Origin: an uncultured Bacteroidales bacterium
GTDB taxonomy: Bacteria > Bacteroidota > Bacteroidia > Bacteroidales > UBA932
NCBI GenBank assembly: GCA_900316955.1
Contig: ONEX01000023.1
Location: 1 to 48,132 of the forward strand
Length of the DNA: 48,132 nucleotides
Direction of reading: 5' to 3'
The position numbers and the translations under genes were made by a program. A model generated the notes under the pieces. It saw only the letters and a list, made by a program, of their open reading frames with translations, did no database searches and was not told the DNA's origin. Below, piece after piece: positions 19,339-29,000 of this stretch (the stretch's first letter is position 1; each line of letters starts with the position of its first letter).

Positions 19339-19375
19339 AAAAAAGGCCTCTCAGCCTACTGGAGGGCCTTTTTTT
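19339..19375 (-). terminator. intrinsic terminator of the SusCD-sulfatase operon
   Basis: The near-complementary arms AAAAAAGGCCTC (19339-19350) and GAGGGCCTTTTTTT (19362-19375), the latter with one unpaired G, flank a short loop. T runs occur on both strands, so it could work in either direction. It lies after the last sulfatase stop at 19436. Confidence 0.75.
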
Positions 19376-19381
19376 GAAAAT

Positions 19382-19418
19382 CTTTTCACGCGAAATTCCT
19401 GAATTTTTGCGTGAAAAG
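19382..19418. repeat. long inverted repeat next to the sulfatase operon terminator
   Basis: CTTTTCACGC (19382-19391) and GCGTGAAAAG (19409-19418) are perfect complements, and inside them AAATTC (19393-19398) pairs with GAATTT (19401-19406). The result is a nearly continuous 16-pair hairpin with a two-base loop, 17 bases after the sulfatase stop. It could protect the mRNA 3-prime end or be a second terminator. Confidence 0.65.
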
Positions 19419-19435
19419 CAGCCTGCTCGGGCCGG

Positions 19436-20980
19436 TTAGCGGCCGGATTCGCCCGCCCTTTCCGCGGCCAGGATAGCCTCCAGTTCCCGGACCGTGCCGG
19501 GCTGGCTGTCGGCGACATTCTGCTGCTCGCGCGGGTCGGCGGAGAGGTCGAAGAGCTGCGGGAAAGGCTTGTATCCCAGCTCGGAGCCCGGGGCCCACCG
19601 GTATTCTTCCGGTCCGTCCGAAGGCTCGACATACTTCCACCGCGGCGTCCGGACCGAGAGCGTGCGGTTGTTGGCCTGTTCCACGACGTAAGGCCGGCCC
19701 ACCGGATCCTGCCCCAGCCACGCGTCCAGGCCGTCCCGGCTGTCCGGGGCCGCCCCGCGCGGAACGGTTGCGCCCAGCAGGCGGACCAGCGAAGCGAAGA
19801 GGTCGACCTGGGAGACCAGCGCCTCCGACTGGGTCCCGGCGGCGATGCGGCCGGGCCAGCGGACGATGGCCGGCACCCGGGCGCCGGCTTCGTACACGCC
19901 GTACTTGTTCCCCCGCAGGTTCCCCGAAGGACTGTGCCCGTTCAGCAGTTCCCGGGCCCGGTCCTGGTATCCGTCCTCCAGGACGGGACCGTTGTCGCTG
20001 GTGACGATCAGGATCGTGTTTTCCGTGAGTCCGAGCCGATCCAGCTGTTCCATGACGGCGCCTACCGTCCAGTCGAATTCCACGATGGCGTCGCCGCGCA
20101 GCCCCATTCCGGACCGTCCCCGGAACCGTTCATGCGGGAAGCGGGGGACGTGGATGTCGTTGGTCGCGAGATAGACGAAAAAGGGCTTGTCCTTGTTCCT
20201 TTCCATGAAATCGAGCGCATGGACGGTAATGGAATCGGCGATGTTCTCGTCTTTCCACAGGGCCTTGCCGCCACCTTTCATGTATCCGATCCGTCCAATC
20301 CCGTTGACAATGGCCTGGTTGTGCCCGACTCCGGGCGTGGACGGGAGGTTGAAGAGCAGTTCCGGGTGGTCCTTGGCGAGCGGTTCTCCCTCGAAGGGCT
20401 GCCGGTAACTGACCTCGATGGGGGCCGACGGATCGTATTGGGCGACCCGGCCGTTTTCAATGAACACACAGGGAACCCGGTCGCCCGTGGCCGCCATGAT
20501 ATAGGATTCCCGGAACCCGATGTCGGCAAGGCCGGTCGGTAGCGGGGCGTTCCAATCCTGCTCGCCTCCCTTCTCTCCCAGGCCCAGATGCCATTTCCCG
20601 AACGCGCCGGTGGCATAGCCTTCGTTTGCGAAGACATCGGCCAGGGTATATTGTCCGGGGCGGATGATCATGCCGGCGTCGCCCACGGCGATGTCGGTAT
20701 CTTTCCGGCGCCAGGCGTACTCCCCGGTAAGCAGGGAGTAGCGGGAGGGGGTGGATACCGAAGAGGTCGCGTACGCCTGGGTCAGGCGGACCCCTTGCAT
20801 GGCCAGCCGGTCCACATGGGGCGTCTCCACATTCCGGGCGCCATAGCATCCCAGGTCTCCATACCCGAGATCATCGGCCAGGATGATCACGACATTCGGG
20901 GGACCTTCCGTCCTCCCTGGCTGGACGCAGGATGATGCGACAGCGGGAAGGCAGGCGGCGTACCATAATTTACCTCTCAT
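19436..20980 (-). CDS. sulfatase (S1 family, serine-type), putative lipoprotein
   Basis: The 514-residue protein has a signal ending in a lipobox-like VASSC (Cys18), so it is probably surface or periplasmic. It matches the arylsulfatase family (PF00884), with the metal site ADDLGYGD (Asp36, Asp37) and FGKWHLG. The formylglycine motif is Ser76-Thr-Pro-Ser-Arg80, so the active residue is made from serine and needs an anaerobic radical-SAM maturase (anSME). The subfamily and sulfate position cannot be read by eye. Galactose- or GalNAc-sulfate is a guess from context. It is the last gene of the susC-susD-sulfatase-GH20-sulfatase operon, 16 bases after GH20. Confidence 0.9.
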   Translation of the reverse strand: MRGKLWYAACLPAVASSCVQPGRTEGPPNVVIILADDLGYGDLGCYGARNVETPHVDRLAMQGVRLTQAYATSSVSTPSRYSLLTGEYAWRRKDTDIAVGDAGMIIRPGQYTLADVFANEGYATGAFGKWHLGLGEKGGEQDWNAPLPTGLADIGFRESYIMAATGDRVPCVFIENGRVAQYDPSAPIEVSYRQPFEGEPLAKDHPELLFNLPSTPGVGHNQAIVNGIGRIGYMKGGGKALWKDENIADSITVHALDFMERNKDKPFFVYLATNDIHVPRFPHERFRGRSGMGLRGDAIVEFDWTVGAVMEQLDRLGLTENTILIVTSDNGPVLEDGYQDRARELLNGHSPSGNLRGNKYGVYEAGARVPAIVRWPGRIAAGTQSEALVSQVDLFASLVRLLGATVPRGAAPDSRDGLDAWLGQDPVGRPYVVEQANNRTLSVRTPRWKYVEPSDGPEEYRWAPGSELGYKPFPQLFDLSADPREQQNVADSQPGTVRELEAILAAERAGESGR

Positions 20981-20996
20981 ACAATTCTCTTTCGTG

Positions 20997-22571
20997 TCAA
21001 TGCCAGGCTTCGGCGATGTCCTCTTTCCAATTCCAGCCGCGGTGGTCGTAGAGCTGCGTCATTTTCTCCAATCTGGGGAGGAACGCATCCAGGTCCTTCG
21101 GGGCACCCCATTGCAGTTCCGCGAGCGCGGCGATGCGGGGCAGCATTTCCCATTCCATCTTGGTAGAATCGGCGACCCATTCGGTCCAGATGCACCCTTC
21201 GGCTCCGATGACATTCTTCCGCTCCGTCTCGGAAAGCTCGGCCGGAACGACCTCCAGGCTATATACGCGGTCGATGCTTTCCCGTCCGGTCAGACGGTTC
21301 CACCGGGGATTGCTGAAATACAGATGCTGGATGGGACAGGTGACGGTCGGGTGCCCTTCGCGGGCGGAGCGGAGCGCGGCTTTCGGGGAAGTCCATGCCA
21401 GGACCGTGACATCCGGGGCCGGCGTCCCTTCCAGGATCTCATCCCACCCCATCATGTGCCGGCCGCGGGCCCGGAGCACCTCCTGCATCTGTTCCATGAA
21501 CCAAGTCTGAAGACGGTTCTCCTTGCTTTTTCCCGGCAGGTCCTTCAAGCCGAGCTCACGGATCCGGGCCTGGCAGTCCGGACAGGATTCCCAGCGTTCT
21601 TTCGGGCATTCGTCCCCTCCCAGGTGGATGTACTGCGACGGGAAGATGTCCATCACTTCCTCCAGGACGGCTTTTGCGAAGTCCAGAGTCGCGTCCTTTC
21701 CGGGGCAGAGCACGTCGGCAAACACGCCGAAACGCTCCGCGACGGCATAAGGACCGCCTGTACAACCCAGTTCGGGATAGGAAGCGAGCGCCGCGAGCAT
21801 GTGGCCGGGCATGTCGATTTCCGGGATGACCGTGATCTGCCGGTCGGCCGCGTAGCGGACCAGGTGTTCCATCTCCTCCCGGGTGTAATGACCCTGGACG
21901 GGAATGGTGTCGAACTGGGTCGAACCCGGCTCCAGGATGCTCCGGGAACGATAGGAGCCGACCTCCGTCAGGCGCGGATAGGCCGGAACCGGGATCCGCC
22001 ATCCCTGGTCCTCGGTCAGGTGCCAGTGGAAGACGTTGATCCCGTGCAGGGCCATGATATCCAGGAGTTCTTCCAGATAGCCGATGTCGAAATAGTGACG
22101 ACCGACATCCACCATGAACCCGCGGTAGGAGAAAGCCGGGGTATCCTGGACCGTCGCTGCCGGGAGGGCGGGACGGCCTTGGGGATGGACAGGGAGGGCT
22201 TTGTACAGGGTCTGCGTTCCGTAGAAGACCCCTTTCCCGCTGCCTCCGGTGATGTGGATGCCGTTTTTCCGGCACTGGATCCGGTAGCCTTCTTCGGGAA
22301 GGGTCGGGTCGATGGAAAGGACGATCCGTCCCTTTTCCGACAGGGCCGGTTTCATCCCCGTGGCTTCTTCCAGTGCTTCGGAGAGCAGCCGGGCAGTCGT
22401 TTCCAGTTCCCGGGGTGCCTGGATGGCCGTCCGGGGAGAAAACACGAAGGGGGCGCCTTCCTCGACCGTGATCTCTTTCGGCAGGGGGCTGACGGCGAAA
22501 TCACCCAGGACGGGATCCGGGGCGCAAGCCGCCGTTGCAAGCAGGATGGCTATGAGAGGATGGAATTTCAT
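20997..22571 (-). CDS. beta-N-acetylhexosaminidase (GH20), lipoprotein
   Basis: The 524-residue enzyme releases terminal GlcNAc or GalNAc by substrate-assisted catalysis. A lipoprotein signal ends in TAAC (Cys16). A GH20b alpha/beta domain covers about 25-145. The GH20 barrel follows with VFHWHLTEDQGWRIP and the catalytic pair Asp320-Glu321 in HLGGDECPK. The start overlaps the preceding sulfatase stop (ATGA), which indicates coupling. Placement between two sulfatases suggests it acts after a sulfate is removed from a GlcNAc or GalNAc residue. Confidence 0.94.
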   Translation of the reverse strand: MKFHPLIAILLATAACAPDPVLGDFAVSPLPKEITVEEGAPFVFSPRTAIQAPRELETTARLLSEALEEATGMKPALSEKGRIVLSIDPTLPEEGYRIQCRKNGIHITGGSGKGVFYGTQTLYKALPVHPQGRPALPAATVQDTPAFSYRGFMVDVGRHYFDIGYLEELLDIMALHGINVFHWHLTEDQGWRIPVPAYPRLTEVGSYRSRSILEPGSTQFDTIPVQGHYTREEMEHLVRYAADRQITVIPEIDMPGHMLAALASYPELGCTGGPYAVAERFGVFADVLCPGKDATLDFAKAVLEEVMDIFPSQYIHLGGDECPKERWESCPDCQARIRELGLKDLPGKSKENRLQTWFMEQMQEVLRARGRHMMGWDEILEGTPAPDVTVLAWTSPKAALRSAREGHPTVTCPIQHLYFSNPRWNRLTGRESIDRVYSLEVVPAELSETERKNVIGAEGCIWTEWVADSTKMEWEMLPRIAALAELQWGAPKDLDAFLPRLEKMTQLYDHRGWNWKEDIAEAWH

Positions 22572-24247
22572 AAGGTTTGTTCAATCGGATCCTGATACAG
22601 CTTCTGCAGCCGGTGCAGTTCATCGAGCAGTTCCTTCGTGACGGCTTCCGTCCCGGGTTCCCCGTAGATGTTGTGAAGCTGCAACGGATCTTGGTCCAAG
22701 TCAAACAGTTCCCATTCGTCGATGTCGTTGTAGAAGTGCATCAGGCTGTAGCGTTCCGTCCGGACGCCATAATGGCGGCGGACCGAATGCTCGGCCGGAT
22801 ACTCGTAGAAATGGTAGTAGAGCGACCGGCGCCATCCCTTTCCTTCGGAGGTCATCACGTTCGCCGGCTTTTCTCCCCGCAGGAGAGGCAGGAAACTCTC
22901 GCCCTGGATGTCATCCGGGACAGGCAGGCCGGCCATCTCCAGGATCGTGGGAGCGTAGTCGATGTTCTGGATGAACTCGTCGATGTCGTTGGAGCGGTGT
23001 CCGAAGCCGGCTCCCAGGACCCGGGTGCGGCCCTTGGCCGCCTTCACGGGCTTCCCGCCCGGCATCCTGACCAGGAACGGTGTCCGGAAGCTCTCCTCGT
23101 ACATGAACCGCTTGTCGAAATACCCGTGTTCGCCCATGTAGAACCCCTGGTCGGAGGTATAGATCACGACGGTATTCTCCAGCAGGCCATGCTTTTCGAG
23201 GTACTCATAGACCCGGCCCACATTCCGGTCCACGGATCGGATGACGCTGCAGTAGTCCCGCATGTAGCGCTGGTATTTCCACTCATACAGGGCTTTCCCG
23301 GAAAGGTTGTCCCGCTTGAACTGCGCGATGATCGGGTCGTAGTACGCATCCCAGACGGCCTGCTGCTCCGCGTCCATCCGGCCTTCCACGGTCTCGCCGG
23401 GAGCGAGGTCCTGCCGGTACAGGCTGCGGCCGTATTCCTCCAGCCACGGCTGTTCCGGAGTATGGATCTCGTTTTCCCGGTCCGCCATCTTCAGGTCGTA
23501 GATGATGTTCATGTCGGCGAGGATGCTCATTTCCTGCTTGGCGGCGGCTTCGCGGGTGGCGTAGTCGTCATAGAAGGTTTCCGGAAGCGGGAAGGTGACC
23601 TCGTCGAAACTCCCCAGGTCCTGCAGGTCCGGCATCCAGCTGCGGTGCGGGGCCTTGTAGTGGAGGAACAGGCAGAAAGGTTTGTCGGCATCCCGATGCT
23701 CCAACCATTCGAAGGCCACGTCCGTCGTGATGTCCGTGGAATAGCCGGGGCGGACGACCTTTTCCCCGTTCCGGATGAATACCGGGTTGTAGTAATCTCC
23801 CTGTCCGGTGAGGATGTCCCAGTAATCGAATCCCGTGGGATCGCTCACCAGGTGCCATTTCCCGACCATCGCCGTCTGGTATCCGCCCGCCTGCAGCAAC
23901 TTCGGCAGTGTCTGCTGGCTGCCGTCGAAGATGCCGTGCTCGTTGTTCGTGAAACCGTTGGCATGACTGTGCTTGCCGGTCAGCAGGCAGGCCCGGGAGG
24001 GTCCGCTCAGGGAATTTGCGACAAAACTGTTTGTGAAGCGGGCCCCTTCCTCGGCCAGACGGTCGATGTTGGGGGTCCGCATGAACCGCTGGTCATACGC
24101 GCTTATGGTCTGGTAGGCGTGGTCGTCACACATGATGTAAACGACATTCAGCGGCTTTTCGGGCTTTTTCTTTGCTTGGGAACAGGAGACTGCGGCCGCC
24201 GTGGCCGCAGCTCCTGTCAACATCAGAAAGAGTCTGGGAGCGTCCAT
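22568..24247 (-). CDS. sulfatase (S1 family, serine-type), N-acetylglucosamine-6-sulfatase-like
   Basis: The start at 24247 is chosen because it overlaps the susD stop as TAATG and gives a lipoprotein signal (lipobox AVSC near residue 22). That yields 559 residues. Metal residues appear in IMCDDHAYQ, and the formylglycine motif is Ser81-Gly-Pro-Ser-Arg85 (serine type, needing anSME). The pattern FTNSFVANSLSGPSR and the length resemble GlcNAc-6-O-sulfatases of subfamily S1_11 from gut Bacteroides. The subfamily call is from memory of those proteins and is an inference. It sits between susD and GH20. Confidence 0.9.
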   Translation of the reverse strand: MDAPRLFLMLTGAAATAAAVSCSQAKKKPEKPLNVVYIMCDDHAYQTISAYDQRFMRTPNIDRLAEEGARFTNSFVANSLSGPSRACLLTGKHSHANGFTNNEHGIFDGSQQTLPKLLQAGGYQTAMVGKWHLVSDPTGFDYWDILTGQGDYYNPVFIRNGEKVVRPGYSTDITTDVAFEWLEHRDADKPFCLFLHYKAPHRSWMPDLQDLGSFDEVTFPLPETFYDDYATREAAAKQEMSILADMNIIYDLKMADRENEIHTPEQPWLEEYGRSLYRQDLAPGETVEGRMDAEQQAVWDAYYDPIIAQFKRDNLSGKALYEWKYQRYMRDYCSVIRSVDRNVGRVYEYLEKHGLLENTVVIYTSDQGFYMGEHGYFDKRFMYEESFRTPFLVRMPGGKPVKAAKGRTRVLGAGFGHRSNDIDEFIQNIDYAPTILEMAGLPVPDDIQGESFLPLLRGEKPANVMTSEGKGWRRSLYYHFYEYPAEHSVRRHYGVRTERYSLMHFYNDIDEWELFDLDQDPLQLHNIYGEPGTEAVTKELLDELHRLQKLYQDPIEQTL

Positions 24248-26055
24248 TACCAACCGGGATTCTGCTGCCACTTGTTCCCCGTAAGCGTCAGGAGGCGCTG
24301 CTGGAACGGAAGCAGGTAGTCTCTGTTTTCCTTGAACTTGTATCCGCCGCTCATCGTGCCCGGAGGGATGGGGATGATGTAGCGCCGGGCATCGCCGGGC
24401 ACACCGGTGAGGAACAGGTTGTTCCCGGAATCCTGGTCATAGACCAGTTCGCTGAAATTGTCCCGCAGGGTCGGGAGGTTGCTGCCCGTGAAAAGGGCTC
24501 CTTCGGGCGTCCAGTTCACCAACAGGACATCGGCTGCGGCCCAACGGGCGATATCGTAGAAGCGGCGGCCTTCCAGGGCCTGTTCCACGCGGCGCTCACG
24601 ACGGACTGCCTGGATGTACTTGTTCAGGCTCCGGAACGGATAATCGGCTTCGGTGTTGTACTCGCGGTCGAAATCCATCGCCGGCATGCCCACGCGGTCG
24701 CGGAGCGGCTTCAAGGCAGCGATGATCCGGGATTCGTTGCCGGCGCCGTCCAGCTCGGCCAGTGCTTCGGCGTAGTTCAGCAGGACATCGGCATAGCGTA
24801 CCTGGATGGCCGGCGTAGCACCCTTGTATTCCGCTTCCAGATTTCCGGTATAGTCGATCTGGACGTGCTTGAGGATGGCATAGCCTGTCGTGTTGTGATG
24901 GTGGCCTTCGGCAAAGAGCGGAGGTGCCGGCATTCCTTCCGGCATGTCCGGACGCAGGACCTGGCCGGGCATGGCGACGGTCTGGGCGAGGCGAGGGTCA
25001 CGCACCGTGGGCAGAAGCTCCTGTCCGTAAACGACCTGCGCGGCTTCCCGCTCGGCCTTGGTGTAAGGTCTTCCGTCGATGGACAGGTAGTCGTTCACCA
25101 GGGAAGAAGTGACACCGACGCCACCGCCGCCCTTGTTCAGATAGCGGTCCACGTTGTTGCCCACGAGGTCTCCGTCGTAACGCTTGTACCAGAGCACTTC
25201 CTTGTTGTTGTCCAGATTCGTGGTCTGGAACACGACCCGGTAGTCGTCGTTGGTCTTTCCCGTGTTGTGGATGGCCCATACGCCACGGTCCATGACGGCT
25301 TTGGCGGCTTCGGCCGCGGTCCGCAGATAGGACTGGATCTTGTCATCGGTGACGGTCTTGTCGTAGAAGGCGTCGTTCTTGGCCTTGTGGTATTTTTCCC
25401 ACGTGCCTTCGAACAGGGCGACCTCGCTTTTCAGCGCGCGGGCGACATCGCGGTGGACGCGCATCGTGGCGGCGCTGTTCTGTTCATTGAGGAGGCTGAT
25501 GGCCTCATCCAGGTCCTCCAGGATGAAGTCGGTCACGGCCGTGCGTGAGTCTTGGCCCACCTGCATGGCTTCCAGGTCCGGATTCAGCGGTTCCTTCACG
25601 ATGGCGACCCCGCCATAATCCTTGAGCAGCTGATAATAGTACCAGGCGCGGAAATAGTAGGCCTCGCCGATGAGCTGGTTGTAGTTGCCCGTCTTGTCGC
25701 AGTTGTCCTTGTTGTTCAGCAGGAAATTGACATTGCGGATGCGGGTATAGGCGCTCAGGGAAACGGCGTTGCCGATGGAAAGGGCGCCGTTGATGCGGGC
25801 GACCGGTGCCGAAGCGGCCATGTTGTCGCTATAGGTGTCCGATCCAGCGATATGGTTGCCGCCGCCCATGCCGAAATCCTGTGTGCGGACGGCTGTCTCG
25901 TAAAACTGGTTGATGTAATTCTGGATTTCACCGGTGGACCGGAACGGGTTATTCGTGGAAAGCACGCCTTCCGGGTCCTTGTCCAGCTTGAAGCAGGCCG
26001 TTGCGGCCGTCATGATGGCCAGTACAGTCAGTATATTGCGTAGTTTCATGATCAT
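24247..26055 (-). CDS. SusD/RagB family glycan-binding outer-membrane lipoprotein
   Basis: Surface lipoprotein that binds glycan and forms the lid of its SusC partner. The 602-residue product has a lipoprotein signal (TAATAC, Cys21 from this start). A second ATG two codons later (26049) is an equally good start. The N-terminal SusD-like domain contains NVNFLLNNKDNC and the QLIGEAYYFRAWYYYQLLKD helix typical of the TPR core. The C-terminal half has LLNYAEALAEL and the closing GNKWQQNPGW. It begins 7 bases after susC and ends overlapping the sulfatase start. Confidence 0.95.
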   Translation of the reverse strand: MIMKLRNILTVLAIMTAATACFKLDKDPEGVLSTNNPFRSTGEIQNYINQFYETAVRTQDFGMGGGNHIAGSDTYSDNMAASAPVARINGALSIGNAVSLSAYTRIRNVNFLLNNKDNCDKTGNYNQLIGEAYYFRAWYYYQLLKDYGGVAIVKEPLNPDLEAMQVGQDSRTAVTDFILEDLDEAISLLNEQNSAATMRVHRDVARALKSEVALFEGTWEKYHKAKNDAFYDKTVTDDKIQSYLRTAAEAAKAVMDRGVWAIHNTGKTNDDYRVVFQTTNLDNNKEVLWYKRYDGDLVGNNVDRYLNKGGGGVGVTSSLVNDYLSIDGRPYTKAEREAAQVVYGQELLPTVRDPRLAQTVAMPGQVLRPDMPEGMPAPPLFAEGHHHNTTGYAILKHVQIDYTGNLEAEYKGATPAIQVRYADVLLNYAEALAELDGAGNESRIIAALKPLRDRVGMPAMDFDREYNTEADYPFRSLNKYIQAVRRERRVEQALEGRRFYDIARWAAADVLLVNWTPEGALFTGSNLPTLRDNFSELVYDQDSGNNLFLTGVPGDARRYIIPIPPGTMSGGYKFKENRDYLLPFQQRLLTLTGNKWQQNPGW

Positions 26056-26062
26056 GGAGCGT

Positions 26063-29000
26063 TTAGAAGTTGACGACGATACCTACGGAAACGGTCTTGT
26101 TCATCGGATAGCTCTTACCGGCGTCTGAAGCGCCACGGTTGGCATTACCGCCGTTATAGGAATTATAGGTGAAGATGGCTTCCGGATCGAAGATCGTGGA
26201 CAGTTTGGTGAAAGTCAGGAGATTTTCTCCCGTCACGTACAACTGGGCCTTGCTCAGGCCGATTTTGCCGATCAACGACTGCGGAAGGTCATAGGACAGG
26301 GTGACGGTCTTCAGGCGGAGGTATGCGGCATTCTGCAGGTAACGGTCGCTGCACTGCTTCTGCTTGCTCTGGTAGGTGCCCACGCCGCCGGCGTTGTGGA
26401 TGTACGGTTTGGGATAATAGGCGTTGGGATTGTCTTCCCGCCAGTAGTCCATGTGCTCCTTGAGCACGGTCACCTGGGCATAAGGTCCGAAGCCCCAGAA
26501 ATAGAGGGAGCTCGAAGGGTCATAGTCGCGCTTGCCCACGCCCTGGAACAGGAAGTTCAGGCCGATACCCTTCCACCAGACGGATCCGTTGATCGTGTAG
26601 TTGTAGCGGGGAGTGGTGTTGCCGATAACGGTGAAGTCTCCCATGTCACCCAGGGTATTGCTGCCCTTGTTGATCTTGCCGTCCCCGTTCAGGTCGATGT
26701 ATTTCACATCGCCGGGCGTCCACTTCGTCGCGCTGATGAAGGAGTGGTCCAAGGCATTGAAGGCATCCGCCTCGGCCTGGTTCTGGATGAGGCCGTCTGC
26801 CCGGTATCCCCAGATCTCGCCGACGCTCTTCCCCTCATACCAGCTGCCGGCAGGATCGGTTCCGGTCGGGTTGGAATACTTGGTGACGACGGCCGTGGCG
26901 TCCGACACGGAACCGCCGATGGAGTAGTTGAAGTCACGTCCGGCGTGGCCCCGGTAGTTGATGGCGAATTCCCAACCACGGTTACGCATGTTCGCGTTGT
27001 TGGTCTGGGGCGCGCTGGCACCGAAGATGTCCGGATAGTCTTCGCCCGGGCCCAGCATGTCGCGCGTGTCGCGCTGGAACAGGTCGAAGGAGCCGGTGAG
27101 GGCGTTCCCGAAGAAGCCGAAATCCAGACCGACATTCTGGTTCAACACCTTTTCCCAGGTGGTGAGAGGATTCACCACGCCGGGAGCCTGGGTGTAGGAA
27201 TGGCGTCCGTCGGAGTAAATGTAACTGCCCAGACCGGAACTCATGCTCATGGTGGAGGCGAAAGTATAGGTCGCGGCTCCTGCCTGGTTGCCCAGCAGAC
27301 CGTAGGAGGCCCGGAGTTTCAGGTTGGAAAGCCAGCCGGAAGCGGACTGCAGGAACGGTTCCTTGTGAATGTTCCAACCGGCGGAAACGGACGGGAAGAA
27401 GCCCCAGCGGTGGTCGGCGGCGAAACGGGAAGATCCGTCGTAACGGCCGTTCAGTTCCAGCAGATACCGGCCGTCATAGTCGTAATTGATGCGCCCGAAG
27501 TAGCCGCGGGTGGCCCACCCGTAACGGGTATCCGTAATGGTCTGGTCGCCATTGCCCATGGTGACGCTGGGCGTGGCCGTGGTGTAAAGGCCGGTGATGG
27601 CGTTCTTGATGTAGGCGTAGTGGTAGTCCTCTTCCTGATAGCCGGCCAGCAGCGCGAAGTTGCTCTTTTCGCCCAGCGTGAAGGAATAATTGGTGTAGAG
27701 GCTGATGCTCTGGTAGTTGGTGTTCGTATTGGACCGGGTATATTTTCCGTCCTTGGGAATGCCCAGCTCGGAACGTCCGCCCTTGACGGTGGTCACTCCG
27801 TCCATCATGTAGATGTCCGGCGCGATGGCCACGGCTTCGTAATTGTTGACACCCAACCGGTAGGTGTAGTCCAGATTGATGAACCAGTTCTTGACAGGCT
27901 GGATCTGCAGCCCGGGGGTAATGTCCAGACGGTCGCGCTTGGTGGTCGTGTAAGTACCGCTCTGAAGGTAGGGGATCATCGTAAATTCCACATAGTGGCC
28001 ATTGTCATCCATGTAGTGTTTCGTGGAGAACTCCCGGGCCAGGGTGTGGTAGAAGCCATAGCCGATGGCACCGTCCCCGAACGGACTGTCGGTCTGTCCA
28101 TGGACGAATTTGGTGCTGAACATGAGCTTGAGCCAGTCGGTGACCTGGGCTTGCGTGTTGGCATTCACGTTGAAACGCTTGTAGCCCATGTCGGCGAAGC
28201 GCAGCGCACCGTCTTCGTCATACATGCCGCCGCTCACATAGTACTGGACTTTCTTGCTTCCTCCGCGGATGGACAGGTTGTGGTTGTGCTTGAGTGCCCA
28301 GTCCTTGTAGTGGAGCTTGAAGTAGTCGGTGTTGCCGAGGCCTTTTTCCGAGTTTTCGAAGGACGACGGGTTGGCCGTGGGATTGTTGCGGATCTCCGCC
28401 CACGGGTCGGCGGACGGATCTCCGTCGATGAACCGTTGCAGGTCGGCGATCTTTTCGTCGGAATACTTTCGGGGTGCATTGGCATTGGCGGCGCCGTCGT
28501 TCCAGAAATGGGCGAAATCCACGGAACTGGCCATGGTCGGAAGCTTGGTCGGTGCGTTCCATCCGACATTGCCGGAATAGCTGATGACGGGCTTCCCGTC
28601 GGCTCCGCGCTTGGTCGTGACCAGGATGACACCGTAGGCGGCCCGGGCTCCGTAGATGGCGGCGGAGGCGGCGTCCTTGAGGACGGAAATGCTCTCGATA
28701 TCATTGGGGTTGACATCCTGGAGGCTCATCTCGACGCCATCCACGAGGATATAGGGATTGCCGGTATCGCTCAGGTTGCCGCGTCCACGGAGGGTGATGG
28801 TCGTCGCGGCGCCCGGGGTGCCGGCCGCCGTGTTGGAGATGGTCAGGCCGGGAACCATGCCCTGAAGGGCCTGGGCGGCATCCACGACGGGACGCTGGGC
28901 GAAGTCATCTCCCTTGACCTGGGAGACGGCGCCGGTCAGGTTGACTTTCTTCTGGACGCCGTAACCGACGACGACCGTTTCTTCCAGCATCTGCGTATCG

